Shown: piece after piece, positions 19,438-28,455 of the stretch | How the letters are laid out: every line of letters begins with the position of its first letter | Numbering within the stretch: position 1 is the stretch's first letter | Source of the DNA: UKL13-2 sp947085425 | GTDB taxonomy: Bacteria > Pseudomonadota > Gammaproteobacteria > Burkholderiales > Usitatibacteraceae | NCBI GenBank assembly: GCA_947085425.1 | Contig: CAMTWK010000019.1 | Span: 1 to 64,000 of the forward strand | Reading direction: 5' to 3' | DNA: 64,000 bases | Position numbers and translations under genes: made by a program | Notes under the pieces: generated by a model | Databases searched by the model: none | What the model was told of the DNA's origin: nothing | What the model saw: the letters and a program-made list of their open reading frames with translations, nothing else

Positions 19438-21765
19438 TTAGCGATCGTCGGATCGCCGGTAACCGGCAATATTCTGTTTGATTGTGTCAAACGGGTTGAT
19501 GCCCAGCTTTGACAAGCCTTTCAGCTCAAGTTGCAGCTGAATCGAGTTTGAATATTGGTTCGTTGCCGTGGTAAAACGATGCGCCACCATGCGGATTTCC
19601 CAGCAGCCCTGATTATACTCGACGCCAATCAGGCCCTCGAGTAATCGCCGGTCTTGAATGGAGTGGTTGGCGCGGGCCAGCAAGGTCCAGCCCGGGGCAG
19701 ACTTGCCAAACGGCCACTGGGTGGAAATATCGACCTGTTTGAGGGAGTCACGGGTAAATCGGTAGGAGAAATTGACCAGTCGGCCACCGTCGGCGTTATA
19801 GCGGGCGGCAATATTGGATTTTTGAAACTGGCCGCGACTGGCTGAATATTGAAAACTTGAATCCAACGACCAGTTGTTGGACACTTGCCCGCTGACGGCA
19901 AACAGCAGGTCGGACTGGCTGGCCGTGCCCAATTCTTCAGGCGCCACACCCAGCGCCGTGCCGGATAAAGACACCAATTGCGGCCGAAAATAGTAGCGTT
20001 GGCCGATGGCCGCTCGCAGGCGCTCGATGCCGGTGGCGTTTTCGATGAAGCGGGTGGTGACGGCGGCGGTCAATTGGCGGGCGTCGGAGATGCGGTCACC
20101 GCCAACAAACAAATTTTCGTTAAAAATTTGCGCAAAGTTGAAGTCGGTCTCGGACGTCGAGAACTGGGGCAATTTGGCTTGTTCGCGAAACGGCACGTAC
20201 AAATAGAACAGTCGCGGCTCGAGCGTCTGGGTCACGGATTGTTTAAAAACCGTAAACGGGCGCTCAAATGCCAGCCCGCTATCAATGCTAAAGATCGGCA
20301 GCGAACGGGTGCCGCCGCTAAAGCCGCTGGTATTGCCGGTCAGCTCGTACCGGGTGACGTGATAGCCGATTTTTGGCGTGACAAAGGCGAACGGTCGCTT
20401 GATCGCATAAGCGAGTGACGGGTAAATCAGCAGCCGCTGCCCGTTTACCAGGGTGGGGTGGCGAAAGTCGGTGTATTCACCAAAAGTATTAAATTCAACG
20501 CCGTCAAAACGAGCGGGGCGGGCGTTAAAAGACAATTGTGGCGCCAATTTATAGGGTGTGACAATCGGCGCAAGCGGGTCTTGCAGGGTCTGAAAGCTCA
20601 GTGTGCGCAGATTAAAGTTGCCAAAGTCAGATGCGTAGTTCAGCGCAACATCGCGTGGCAGATTGGTTTGCGCTGTATTGGCGATGCGGGTCGAAAGATC
20701 GCGAAAATAGTTGTCATCCGATACCTTTTGCGCATTAATCAGGGCGCTCCAGCCGCGACCCAGAAAGCCAAGTTGGCGGTCAAGATTTTGAAAGTGCCGC
20801 CACGACCAAAAGTAGCGGTCGCTCGTGGCTTCGCGGTCGTTGGGTAAATATTCACCGTCGAATTGGCCGACTGCGGTCGGCCGCAAATAACGTAGTTCAC
20901 TGCCAAATTGCATGCCGCGACGGGTGTAAATTTTAGGCGTCAGGGTTGCGTCTGTATGGGCTGAAATGTTCCAGTAATACGGTACGGCAAATTCGCCGCC
21001 GCTCCTGGATGACGAGCCAAAGGAGGGCGGCAAAAACCCTGATTTGCGTTCGTTGTTCAGCGGGAAGGTGATAAAAGGCGCGTACATGATCGGCACGCCC
21101 TTGAACTCGACAAACCCATTGATGGCGGTGCCAACGTTGGTGCCGCGATTAAGCGCCAACTCATTAACCTTGAGCATCCACTCATTTTCGCCGGGCTTGC
21201 AGGTGGTGTATTCGGCTTTGAACAGACGTTCTTTGTTTTCCCCTTCAAAGTTGATGCGACTGGCGATGCCGCGGGCTTCAAATCGTTGTGAAGGGCGGGC
21301 TGGGTCTTTGGAGAAAAAAAAACTTGGCGAGGTAATAAAGCCGGTGTCGGTGCCGAGTCGCAACAACATGTCGACACCGGTAATGACGTCGCCGCCCCGA
21401 TCCAGACGGATGTCGCCTTTGGCGGTCACGGTGTCGTTGACTTTGTCAAAAGTAATTTCCGCGGCTGTCAGTTTCAGTGTGTCCTGGGTGAGGGTGACAT
21501 TGCCCTCTGCGCGGACCGATTTTTGCACCACTCCGTCGATTTGATTGGCCTCAATGACCCGAACCGTCACTTTGTTGCGGGTAATCATTGCGTCGGGTGC
21601 CGGCAGGGTCTTTTCAAATTTTTTGCCTTCCCGGACAGCGTCGTTCAGGTCTGCTTGTGTCAGCGGGGTGACCAGTTGGGCGTTTCCGGCGGTTGAGGCC
21701 GTCAATAAGGCGAAAAAAACGAACCATCCTGACCGGCGCAACGTCGGCATACGGGGTGCGGACAT
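19438..21765 (-). CDS. lptD: LPS-assembly outer-membrane protein LptD
   Basis: LptD forms the outer-membrane beta-barrel that inserts lipopolysaccharide. The start at 21765 (MSAPRMPTLRRSG...) gives a proper signal peptide ending near GNAQ and 775 residues. The N-terminal OstA-like jellyroll (about 60-200: VRAEGNVTLTQD, DTVTAKGDIRLDRGGD) and a long barrel domain with the CxPGE-type segment CKPGENEW are visible. A longer open frame to 21900 would run over the divergent amgK start and is rejected. Confidence 0.95.
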   Translation of the reverse strand: MSAPRMPTLRRSGWFVFFALLTASTAGNAQLVTPLTQADLNDAVREGKKFEKTLPAPDAMITRNKVTVRVIEANQIDGVVQKSVRAEGNVTLTQDTLKLTAAEITFDKVNDTVTAKGDIRLDRGGDVITGVDMLLRLGTDTGFITSPSFFFSKDPARPSQRFEARGIASRINFEGENKERLFKAEYTTCKPGENEWMLKVNELALNRGTNVGTAINGFVEFKGVPIMYAPFITFPLNNERKSGFLPPSFGSSSRSGGEFAVPYYWNISAHTDATLTPKIYTRRGMQFGSELRYLRPTAVGQFDGEYLPNDREATSDRYFWSWRHFQNLDRQLGFLGRGWSALINAQKVSDDNYFRDLSTRIANTAQTNLPRDVALNYASDFGNFNLRTLSFQTLQDPLAPIVTPYKLAPQLSFNARPARFDGVEFNTFGEYTDFRHPTLVNGQRLLIYPSLAYAIKRPFAFVTPKIGYHVTRYELTGNTSGFSGGTRSLPIFSIDSGLAFERPFTVFKQSVTQTLEPRLFYLYVPFREQAKLPQFSTSETDFNFAQIFNENLFVGGDRISDARQLTAAVTTRFIENATGIERLRAAIGQRYYFRPQLVSLSGTALGVAPEELGTASQSDLLFAVSGQVSNNWSLDSSFQYSASRGQFQKSNIAARYNADGGRLVNFSYRFTRDSLKQVDISTQWPFGKSAPGWTLLARANHSIQDRRLLEGLIGVEYNQGCWEIRMVAHRFTTATNQYSNSIQLQLELKGLSKLGINPFDTIKQNIAGYRRSDDR

Positions 21766-21826
21766 TGTTTGTGTGTGGACTGCGGAAGCGGGATGATAAA
21801 ATTTGCGCACTATTGTTGGAATAAAA

Positions 21827-22870
21827 ATGAAATCAATCGAATCCGAAGATATCCGGTTGCGCGAATTATCGGCGTGGCTTTTGTCAGATGACGTGGTCAA
21901 TGCAGTTGGTCGCAGTGTGGGCGAGGGAGTGTTGGCTCCCGCATCGTCCGACGCCAGTTTCCGTCGCTATTTTCGCATAACCCATAGCGGTGGCACGTTC
22001 ATCGCCATGGATGCCCCGCCGCCGCAGGAAAATTGCCGTCCGTTTGTGCGTATCGCCAAAATGATGGCTGCGGCGGGATTAAACACACCGTTGGTGTACG
22101 CCGAGGATCTCGATCGCGGCTTTTTGCTGCTGACCGACCTCGGATTGCAGACGTATTTGGATGTGGCCAATGAGTCAAATGTTGATGGATTGATGCGCGA
22201 TGCCACCGATTCCTTGGTGAAATGGCAACTGGCAACCGTGCCGGGCGAATTGCCCCCCTATGATGAGGCGGTGTTGCGCCGTGAAATTTCGCTGTTTCCA
22301 GACTGGTACATCAGCAAACATTTGCAGGTGACACTGAATCCACAGCAGCAGGCGGCACTCGACAGTGTGTTTTCGCAGGTGATCGCCTCCAACCTGGCGC
22401 AACAACGGGTGTTTGTGCATCGCGACTTTATGCCGCGCAATTTGATGGTGTCGAGCTCGAATCCCGGGGTGCTGGATTTTCAAGATGCCCTGATCGGTCC
22501 GATTGGCTACGATATCGCCTGTTTATGGCGTGATGCGTTTGTTTCCTGGGAAGAAGAGCGGATTTTGGATGGCACGGTGCGCTATTGGGAAAAAGCGAAA
22601 AAAGCAGGACTGCCGGTGCCTGACGATTTTGGTACCTTTTACCGCGAGGTGGAATGGATGGCGTTGCAGCGGCATTTAAAGGTCATGGGAATTTTTGCCC
22701 GGATTAATTATCGCGATGGCAAGCCTCGCTATTTGGCGGATACACCGCGTTTTGCCCGTTATGTGCGCAAATGTTGTGAGCGCTACAGCGAACTGTTCCC
22801 GTTGGCGCGCCTGTTTGATCAACTCAAAATTGACGACGGCCTGACACGCACCACCGGTGTGTCGTTTTAA
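21827..22870 (+). CDS. amgK: N-acetylmuramate/N-acetylglucosamine kinase (AmgK-like)
   Basis: A 347-residue aminoglycoside-phosphotransferase-fold kinase. HRDFMPRNLMV carries the catalytic Asp and VLDFQDAL the metal-binding Asp. Together with the nucleotidyltransferase gene just downstream it matches the AmgK-MurU peptidoglycan recycling route known from Pseudomonas putida, which yields UDP-MurNAc and bypasses de novo synthesis. ATG 21827 is preferred; ATG 21803 is also in frame. It is divergent from lptD with about 60 bp between starts. Confidence 0.88.
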   Translation: MKSIESEDIRLRELSAWLLSDDVVNAVGRSVGEGVLAPASSDASFRRYFRITHSGGTFIAMDAPPPQENCRPFVRIAKMMAAAGLNTPLVYAEDLDRGFLLLTDLGLQTYLDVANESNVDGLMRDATDSLVKWQLATVPGELPPYDEAVLRREISLFPDWYISKHLQVTLNPQQQAALDSVFSQVIASNLAQQRVFVHRDFMPRNLMVSSSNPGVLDFQDALIGPIGYDIACLWRDAFVSWEEERILDGTVRYWEKAKKAGLPVPDDFGTFYREVEWMALQRHLKVMGIFARINYRDGKPRYLADTPRFARYVRKCCERYSELFPLARLFDQLKIDDGLTRTTGVSF

Positions 22871-22961
22871 TGGAGTGCGTTCAAATAATCAAACGCCAGC
22901 ATTTGCGTCATTCTCCAGCCATTTATGCTTCGAAAACCGCCGCCATGCTGGTGATTAACCA

Positions 22962-23672
22962 ATGAAATATCGCGCATTGATTTTTGCCGCCGGTCGCGGA
23001 CATCGTATGCGCCCGCTCACCGACCATACCCCCAAACCGTTATTGCTGTTGGCCGGCAAGCCGATTATTGTCTGGCAAATTGAAGCGCTGGCGCGTGCCG
23101 GATTTGGTGATTTGGTTATCAATACCGCTTGGTTGGGCAAGCAGTTACAACATACCCTGGGGTGTGGCGCAAAGTGGGGTGTATCCCTACGTTATTCGCC
23201 TGAGGGTGATGGTGAGCAATCCGCGTTGGAAACCCGCGGCGGCATTGTCAATGCACTGTCAATGCTCGGGCCGGATCCGTTTGTGACCGTCAGCGGCGAT
23301 ATTTTTACCAACTATGATTACGCTCGTTTGGCGGCACCACTGGCGGCCATCGCGCGCAATGAAATCGACGGGCATTTTGTGCTTGCGGACAACCCGATTT
23401 TCCATCCGCTTGGCGACTTTGCGATCCGGGATGGTTTTGCCACCCGCGAAGGAAGGCGCCTCAATTACGCCGGCATTACCTGCTGGCACCCAAAACTTTT
23501 CCACGGTCTGCCAATCGGAGAAAAGTCCAGGTTATTTCCGTGGGCCGACCCGGTTGTCGCCGCCAACCGCATCAGTGCGGAGCATTTTGTCGGCGTGTGG
23601 GAGAACATTGGCACACCCGAGCACTTGGCTGAACTCGAATCCCGCCTCGGCGTTAAAATGGCGCATGGCTAA
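22962..23672 (+). CDS. murU: N-acetylmuramate alpha-1-phosphate uridylyltransferase (MurU-like)
   Basis: A 236-residue sugar-phosphate nucleotidyltransferase. The opening FAAGRGHRMRPLTDHTPKPLL is the classical nucleotide-binding signature, and the VSGDIF motif supplies a metal-binding Asp. Its size and position after amgK indicate MurU, which makes UDP-MurNAc for cell-wall recycling. Alternative sugar substrates cannot be excluded by sequence alone. Ninety-one bp separate it from amgK. Confidence 0.88.
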   Translation: MKYRALIFAAGRGHRMRPLTDHTPKPLLLLAGKPIIVWQIEALARAGFGDLVINTAWLGKQLQHTLGCGAKWGVSLRYSPEGDGEQSALETRGGIVNALSMLGPDPFVTVSGDIFTNYDYARLAAPLAAIARNEIDGHFVLADNPIFHPLGDFAIRDGFATREGRRLNYAGITCWHPKLFHGLPIGEKSRLFPWADPVVAANRISAEHFVGVWENIGTPEHLAELESRLGVKMAHG

Positions 23673-23708
23673 AGCCTGGCTGCGCCGTCTATAAATATGA
23701 GAGTCCCT

Positions 23709-25070
23709 ATGAAACGTGAATCCCTGCCGTTACCTGTTGTGGTGCCCAATATCGCGCCGCACATGAAGCGCCGTCAACGTCTGGCAAAAATTTTGCAAGA
23801 AGGTTTGATGATTTTGCCGACGGCACATGAAGTGACACGCAATGCCGATGCGCATTTCGATTTTCGCTGGGACAGTTACTTTTATTATTTGACCGGCTTA
23901 CGCGAGCCCGAAGCGGTGCTGGTGATGACGCTCGGTAAAAAGCCCCGGCACATCTTGTTTTGCCGCGAAAAAAATATTGAGCGCGAAATCTGGGATGGTT
24001 TTCGATTCGGCCCCACCATGGCCAAGGAAATTTTTGCAGTCGACGAGGCCTATACCTTTGCCGAGCTCGACAAGCTGATGCCGGATTTGATGGCCAATCA
24101 AGCGGTGATTCATACCCCGGTCGGTGTTGATGCCTCGTGGGACGCACGCATCGCCCAGTGGTTGAACGCGGTGCGCGCCAAAGTGCGTATGGGTGTGACT
24201 GCGCCGGCGGAAATTCATGACGTGCGCCAAAAAATCGATTTGATGCGGCAGGTCAAGGATGACGTTGAAATCGACATCATGCGTCGCGCCGGACAAATAT
24301 CTTCGGCCGCCCACGCGCGCGCCATGCAATTTGCCACTGTTGGCATGCGTGAGTATCAGGTTGAGGCGGAAATTTTGCACGAGTTTATTAAGAACGGCGC
24401 GCGCCAACCGGCCTATGGATCGATTGTTGCCGCAGGTGCCAACGCCTGTGTGTTGCACTATCGGGAAAATTCCGCGGTCATCAACAAAGGTGATTTGATG
24501 TTGATTGATGCCGGTTGTGAATTGGAAAGTTATGCCGCCGACATCACCCGCACCTTTCCGGTTGCCGGCAAATTTTCAGCCGCGCAACGCGATGTATATG
24601 AATTGGTATTGGCCGCACAGCTGGCGTGTATCAAGGCGGTCAAGCCGGGCAACCCGTTTGGCAAATACCATGACGTCGCCGTGAAAGTATTGGCGCAGGG
24701 TTTGATCGATTTGAAGTTGTGCAAGGGGTCGCTCGCGAGTGTCATTGAAACCGAGGCGTACAAGCAGTTTTATATGCACCGTGCCGGCCATTGGCTGGGG
24801 CTGGATGTACACGACGCCGGCAACTACAAAAAAGCCGATGGCAAATGGGTGACCATGCAAGCCGGCATGGTGGTGACCGTTGAGCCGGGACTTTATATTC
24901 GGCCCGCCGACAACGTACCCAAAGCGTTTTGGGATATTGGCATACGCATTGAAGATGATATTTTGGTGACCAAAACCGGCAACGAAAATTTAACCGTGAC
25001 CTGTCCAAAATCGGTTAAAGATATTGAGGCGTTAACGACGCTTGCCTCGACCGAACGCCCCCGTCGTTAG
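23709..25070 (+). CDS. pepP: Xaa-Pro aminopeptidase (PepP, M24B)
   Basis: A dimetal aminopeptidase removing N-terminal residues before proline. It has 453 residues from ATG 23709; an ATG at 23697 is an alternative. An AMP_N domain (residues 10-140) precedes the pita-bread catalytic domain. Metal ligands are in LIDAGCELESYAADITRTFP, HRAGHWLGLDVHD, VTVEPGLYI and GIRIEDDILVT. It is followed by two ubiquinone hydroxylase genes, the same order as the enterobacterial pepP-ubiH-ubiI cluster. Confidence 0.95.
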   Translation: MKRESLPLPVVVPNIAPHMKRRQRLAKILQEGLMILPTAHEVTRNADAHFDFRWDSYFYYLTGLREPEAVLVMTLGKKPRHILFCREKNIEREIWDGFRFGPTMAKEIFAVDEAYTFAELDKLMPDLMANQAVIHTPVGVDASWDARIAQWLNAVRAKVRMGVTAPAEIHDVRQKIDLMRQVKDDVEIDIMRRAGQISSAAHARAMQFATVGMREYQVEAEILHEFIKNGARQPAYGSIVAAGANACVLHYRENSAVINKGDLMLIDAGCELESYAADITRTFPVAGKFSAAQRDVYELVLAAQLACIKAVKPGNPFGKYHDVAVKVLAQGLIDLKLCKGSLASVIETEAYKQFYMHRAGHWLGLDVHDAGNYKKADGKWVTMQAGMVVTVEPGLYIRPADNVPKAFWDIGIRIEDDILVTKTGNENLTVTCPKSVKDIEALTTLASTERPRR

Positions 25071-25098
25071 CCGGGCGTGCAACCCATCGTTGGCTGAG

Positions 25099-26253
25099 AT
25101 GACGAAATTCAAGATTTTGGTGGTCGGCGCCGGCCCGGTGGGGGCAACGTTCGCGTTGCTTGCGCATACGCGCGGAATGGAGGTGGCGCTGCTCGACGCG
25201 CGCGACGGCCCATCAACTGAAACCCGCAGTTTGGCGTTGTCGCACGGCAGTCGTGTGGTGCTCGAACGTGCCGGTGCATGGCAAGCAGATTTGGCACCAT
25301 CCGAAATTCATACCATCCATACCTCCCAACAGGGTGGGTTTGGCCGTGTCAGGTTATCCCGTGTCGACGCAAACGTGCCGGCGCTGGGTTATGTTGTTGG
25401 TTATTCCGCGTTGCAGGGGGCGCTCGATTCGGCGCTGGCGAAAGCCGGCATTGCCGTGACCTATGGAGCACGGGTCGATAAAATCACGCCTATCGCCCCC
25501 ACCGCTGAGCGCGCGAATATTCAATACACGCTTGGTGCGACACAGGTCACGGCGCAAGCCGAAATATTGGTGTTGGCGGACGGTGGCGCGAATCTCGACA
25601 AGTTGCCGACCATCACCACCACCGAGAAAGATTATGGACAATCGGCGATGTTGGCGATTGTGCAAACCGACCGGCCGCATCAAAATATCGCTTACGAGCG
25701 ATTCACGCCGGACGGTCCGTTGGCACTGTTGCCGTATCAAAATAAAAACGAATACGCCATGGTGTGGGTGGCACAACAAGATCGTATCCAAACATTGATG
25801 GCCTTGGATGAGGCCGAAGTTCGCGCGCAATTCCAGCGCCATTTTGGAAGTCGTGCCGGGCAATTTTTGTCGCTGACCAAACGCCGCAGTTATCCGCTGC
25901 GACTTCGTCAAGCCAATGCGCGGGTTGCCGGCCATGTGGTCATTATTGGTAATGCCGCGCAGGCGATGCACCCGGTCGCAGGGCAGGGGTTTAATTTAGG
26001 TTTGCGGGACGCTCAGATGCTGGCCGCGTTGCTGGGTGAGCATCCTGTGACGATGGTGTTGACCACCTATAACAACGCCCGTCAAAGTGACGTGTCGCGA
26101 GGCGTTGGTTTTACTGATTTATTGGCGAGTGTGTTTTTAGCGGACGCCGCCACCTTGCGTTTGCCGCGCGGTTTGGCGATGGCGGCCGTTGACATGTTGC
26201 CGTTTGCACGGCGAATGTTGGCGCGCAGGATGTTGTTTGGTGTGCGCACATGA
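25099..26253 (+). CDS. ubiH: UbiH-family FAD-dependent ubiquinone hydroxylase
   Basis: A class A flavin monooxygenase for aromatic-ring hydroxylation in ubiquinone biosynthesis. It has 384 residues from ATG 25099 (MTKFKILVVGAGPVGATFA). An upstream in-frame ATG at 25042 falls inside pepP and is rejected. The FAD motif GxGxxG is at the N-terminus and the second FAD motif is HPVAGQGFNLGLRDAQ. By position after pepP it fits UbiH (C6 position), but the UbiH/UbiI/UbiF distinction is not certain. It overlaps the next gene by four bases. Confidence 0.9.
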   Translation: MTKFKILVVGAGPVGATFALLAHTRGMEVALLDARDGPSTETRSLALSHGSRVVLERAGAWQADLAPSEIHTIHTSQQGGFGRVRLSRVDANVPALGYVVGYSALQGALDSALAKAGIAVTYGARVDKITPIAPTAERANIQYTLGATQVTAQAEILVLADGGANLDKLPTITTTEKDYGQSAMLAIVQTDRPHQNIAYERFTPDGPLALLPYQNKNEYAMVWVAQQDRIQTLMALDEAEVRAQFQRHFGSRAGQFLSLTKRRSYPLRLRQANARVAGHVVIIGNAAQAMHPVAGQGFNLGLRDAQMLAALLGEHPVTMVLTTYNNARQSDVSRGVGFTDLLASVFLADAATLRLPRGLAMAAVDMLPFARRMLARRMLFGVRT

Positions 26254-27458
26254 AGTCCAATCGTGAGCAGATTGTGATCGTCGGCGGCGGGCCGGTGGGG
26301 CTGGCTTTTGCGTTGGCGGCCACCCGTTTGTCCGGGGTGGACGTGACGATTATCGAAAAAAATCCATTTCCGGAAACAAAAATATCCGCGATGACGACTG
26401 TTGATTCACCGCGTTTTGATCACCGTGTTTATGCTTTGTCACCATCATCCGTCACATTTTTGACGGAGTTGGAGGTGTGGCAGGAAATGCCGACGCGCCG
26501 CTGTACGCCGATTGATACCATGCGTGTGTTTTCGGACTCTGAAACGGCGGCCGTTTTGCCCGCATTCACCTTCGACGAAGGGGTGCCGCTGGCACACATT
26601 ATCGAGTTGCAATCGTTGCTGGCGGCGATGGTGGCGAAGGTGGTGGCTTCCAATATTCGGGTGATTATTGGTGATGAGGTGCTGGAAATCAAACCGGCAG
26701 ACGCCAATCAAGCCGGACAGAAAATTACACTGGCTTCGGGCGAAGTCATTTGCGCCACATTGTTGGTTGGCGCAGACGGGCGCGCGTCACAGGTGCGACG
26801 ATCGGCCAATATTGATGCGATCGAAAAAGACTACGGCAGCGATGCAATTGTCGCTAATTTTCACGCAGAAATTGCGCACGGAAATATGGCCCGACAATGG
26901 TTTTCCAACGACGGGGTGATGGCTTATCTGCCACTTCCACAAAATCAAATTTCCATCGTTTGGTCGACTTCACACACCAACGCCCAACATTGGCAGGCAA
27001 TGGGGGATGATGAATTTTGTGCTGCCGTAGGTTCCGCGGGACATCATTCATTGGGCAAATTGACACTGGCCGGTCGCCGTGACGCCTTGGCACTCAAACG
27101 AATTCAGGCATTGCAGTGGGTTCGGCCCGGATTAGCCTTGATGGGCGACGCCGCGCATGCCATCCACCCGCTCGCCGGTCAGGGGGTCAATCTTGGTTTT
27201 GGTGATGCGCGGCAGCTGGTGGCCGAGTTGGCTGATAGAAGCGCACTATCGTCGGTTGGCGATTTGGCGGTGTTGCGGCGGTACGCGCGTAAGCGGATAG
27301 AATCTGCCGCACTTATGGCCGGGACGACCGATTATCTGCAGGGACTGTTCAACCGTAATGATGCTGTGGCAAAGTGGCTGCGACGTGATGGATTCATGTG
27401 GTTCGATCGGATTTCGGTTCTCAAGCGTGCGGCGGCCCAATATGCCGTGCGTGCCTAA
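26250..27458 (+). CDS. UbiH/UbiI/VisC-family FAD-dependent hydroxylase, second copy
   Basis: A 402-residue paralogue of the preceding gene. The Rossmann motif IVGGGPVGLAFALAA and the FAD-binding HPLAGQGVNLGFGDARQL are present, and the DG motif is in LLVGADGRAS. It probably hydroxylates another ring position (C5, as UbiI). A coq7-like gene for the remaining C6-type step lies at 38802. Its start codon overlaps the upstream stop, so the two are co-translated. Confidence 0.88.
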   Translation: MKSNREQIVIVGGGPVGLAFALAATRLSGVDVTIIEKNPFPETKISAMTTVDSPRFDHRVYALSPSSVTFLTELEVWQEMPTRRCTPIDTMRVFSDSETAAVLPAFTFDEGVPLAHIIELQSLLAAMVAKVVASNIRVIIGDEVLEIKPADANQAGQKITLASGEVICATLLVGADGRASQVRRSANIDAIEKDYGSDAIVANFHAEIAHGNMARQWFSNDGVMAYLPLPQNQISIVWSTSHTNAQHWQAMGDDEFCAAVGSAGHHSLGKLTLAGRRDALALKRIQALQWVRPGLALMGDAAHAIHPLAGQGVNLGFGDARQLVAELADRSALSSVGDLAVLRRYARKRIESAALMAGTTDYLQGLFNRNDAVAKWLRRDGFMWFDRISVLKRAAAQYAVRA

Positions 27459-27611
27459 ACTATTTCCCGCAATGGCGGTCAACTCAATATGGAAGGCCGC
27501 AACCCCATGTTTTTATTTAGCACGCCCAATCAGCTGATGTTGTCGCGTTACTTGACTCCCCTTTGCCAATATTGTCCGACCCGAACCAATTTTTTCCGAA
27601 AAGTGGATGTG

Positions 27612-28361
27612 ATGAAAAAAATATTAATTGCCCTGGCGGCTGCGTTATTTACCGTTTCATGTGGTGTTCAGGCGAATCCAGATGAAGTAAAAAAGGAGCT
27701 GGCAAAAAAATTCCCTGATTTAAAAACTGAACAAGTCACCAAATCTGCGTACAGCGGTTTGTTTGAGGTCTTTACCGGCACGGAAATTTTTTACACTGAT
27801 GACAAGGTGACTTTTATTGTGACGGGTAGTGTCATTGATACCGCGTCGCGGGTGAATATCACCGAAACACGCCTTAACAAACTCACCGCCATTAAATTTG
27901 ACGACTTGCCGTTTGAGAATGCGATCAAGATGGTGCGCGGCGATGGTTCGCGTCGCATAGCCATTTTTGAAGACCCGTTATGTGGCTATTGCAAAAAATT
28001 CGAGGCCGATTTGAATACCATCGACAATATGACGGCGTATGTATTTTTGTACCCAATTCTGGCGCAGGACTCGACCACAAAATCAAACGCGATTTGGTGT
28101 GCAAAAGATAAATTGGCCGCCTGGCAAGGCTGGATGTTGCGCAATCAAGTGCCGGCATCGGCAGCGGCGGATTGTAAGACGCCCATCGAACAAAACGTTG
28201 CGTTGGGCAGGAAGTTACGAGTGAATGGTACGCCGGCGACGTTTTTTGAAGATGGCGAGCGCATCTCCGGCGCGTTGCCTAAAGAAACAATCGAAGCAAA
28301 AATGGTCGCCGCCCAGCAGTCAGTTGCCGGTGCCAAGCCCGCGGCCGCAGTGAAAAAATAG
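27612..28361 (+). CDS. dsbC: Periplasmic thiol:disulfide isomerase DsbC
   Basis: A 249-residue DsbC/DsbG-type protein that corrects wrong disulfides in the periplasm. The start at 27612 gives a signal peptide (KKILIALAAALFTVSC..QA). The N-terminal dimerisation domain covers about 25-85. The thioredoxin-fold active site is C124-G-Y-C127 in EDPLCGYCKKF, and the cis-Pro loop is NGTPATFFEDG. A longer open frame from 27489 carries no credible signal sequence. It stands alone, convergent with mltA. Confidence 0.94.
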   Translation: MKKILIALAAALFTVSCGVQANPDEVKKELAKKFPDLKTEQVTKSAYSGLFEVFTGTEIFYTDDKVTFIVTGSVIDTASRVNITETRLNKLTAIKFDDLPFENAIKMVRGDGSRRIAIFEDPLCGYCKKFEADLNTIDNMTAYVFLYPILAQDSTTKSNAIWCAKDKLAAWQGWMLRNQVPASAAADCKTPIEQNVALGRKLRVNGTPATFFEDGERISGALPKETIEAKMVAAQQSVAGAKPAAAVKK

Positions 28362-28380
28362 ACGATTCATTGTCTGGCGG

Positions 28381-28407
28381 GTGGACGGCGAATGTCACAT
28401 CGTCCAC
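28381..28407. other. Inverted repeat between convergent dsbC and mltA
   Basis: GTGGACG (28381-28387) pairs with CGTCCAC (28401-28407) across a 13-nt loop. It may act as a bidirectional terminator, but no T run follows on either side. Confidence 0.35.
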
Positions 28408-28455
28408 TGGTCAAATCACGGGTGGAGACAACGGTTTCCGCCTGTCAAACCGAAG

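Noticed and set aside
21766..21900. Longer N-terminus of LptD
   Set aside because: It would bury the signal peptide behind 45 residues and overlap the divergent amgK start region.
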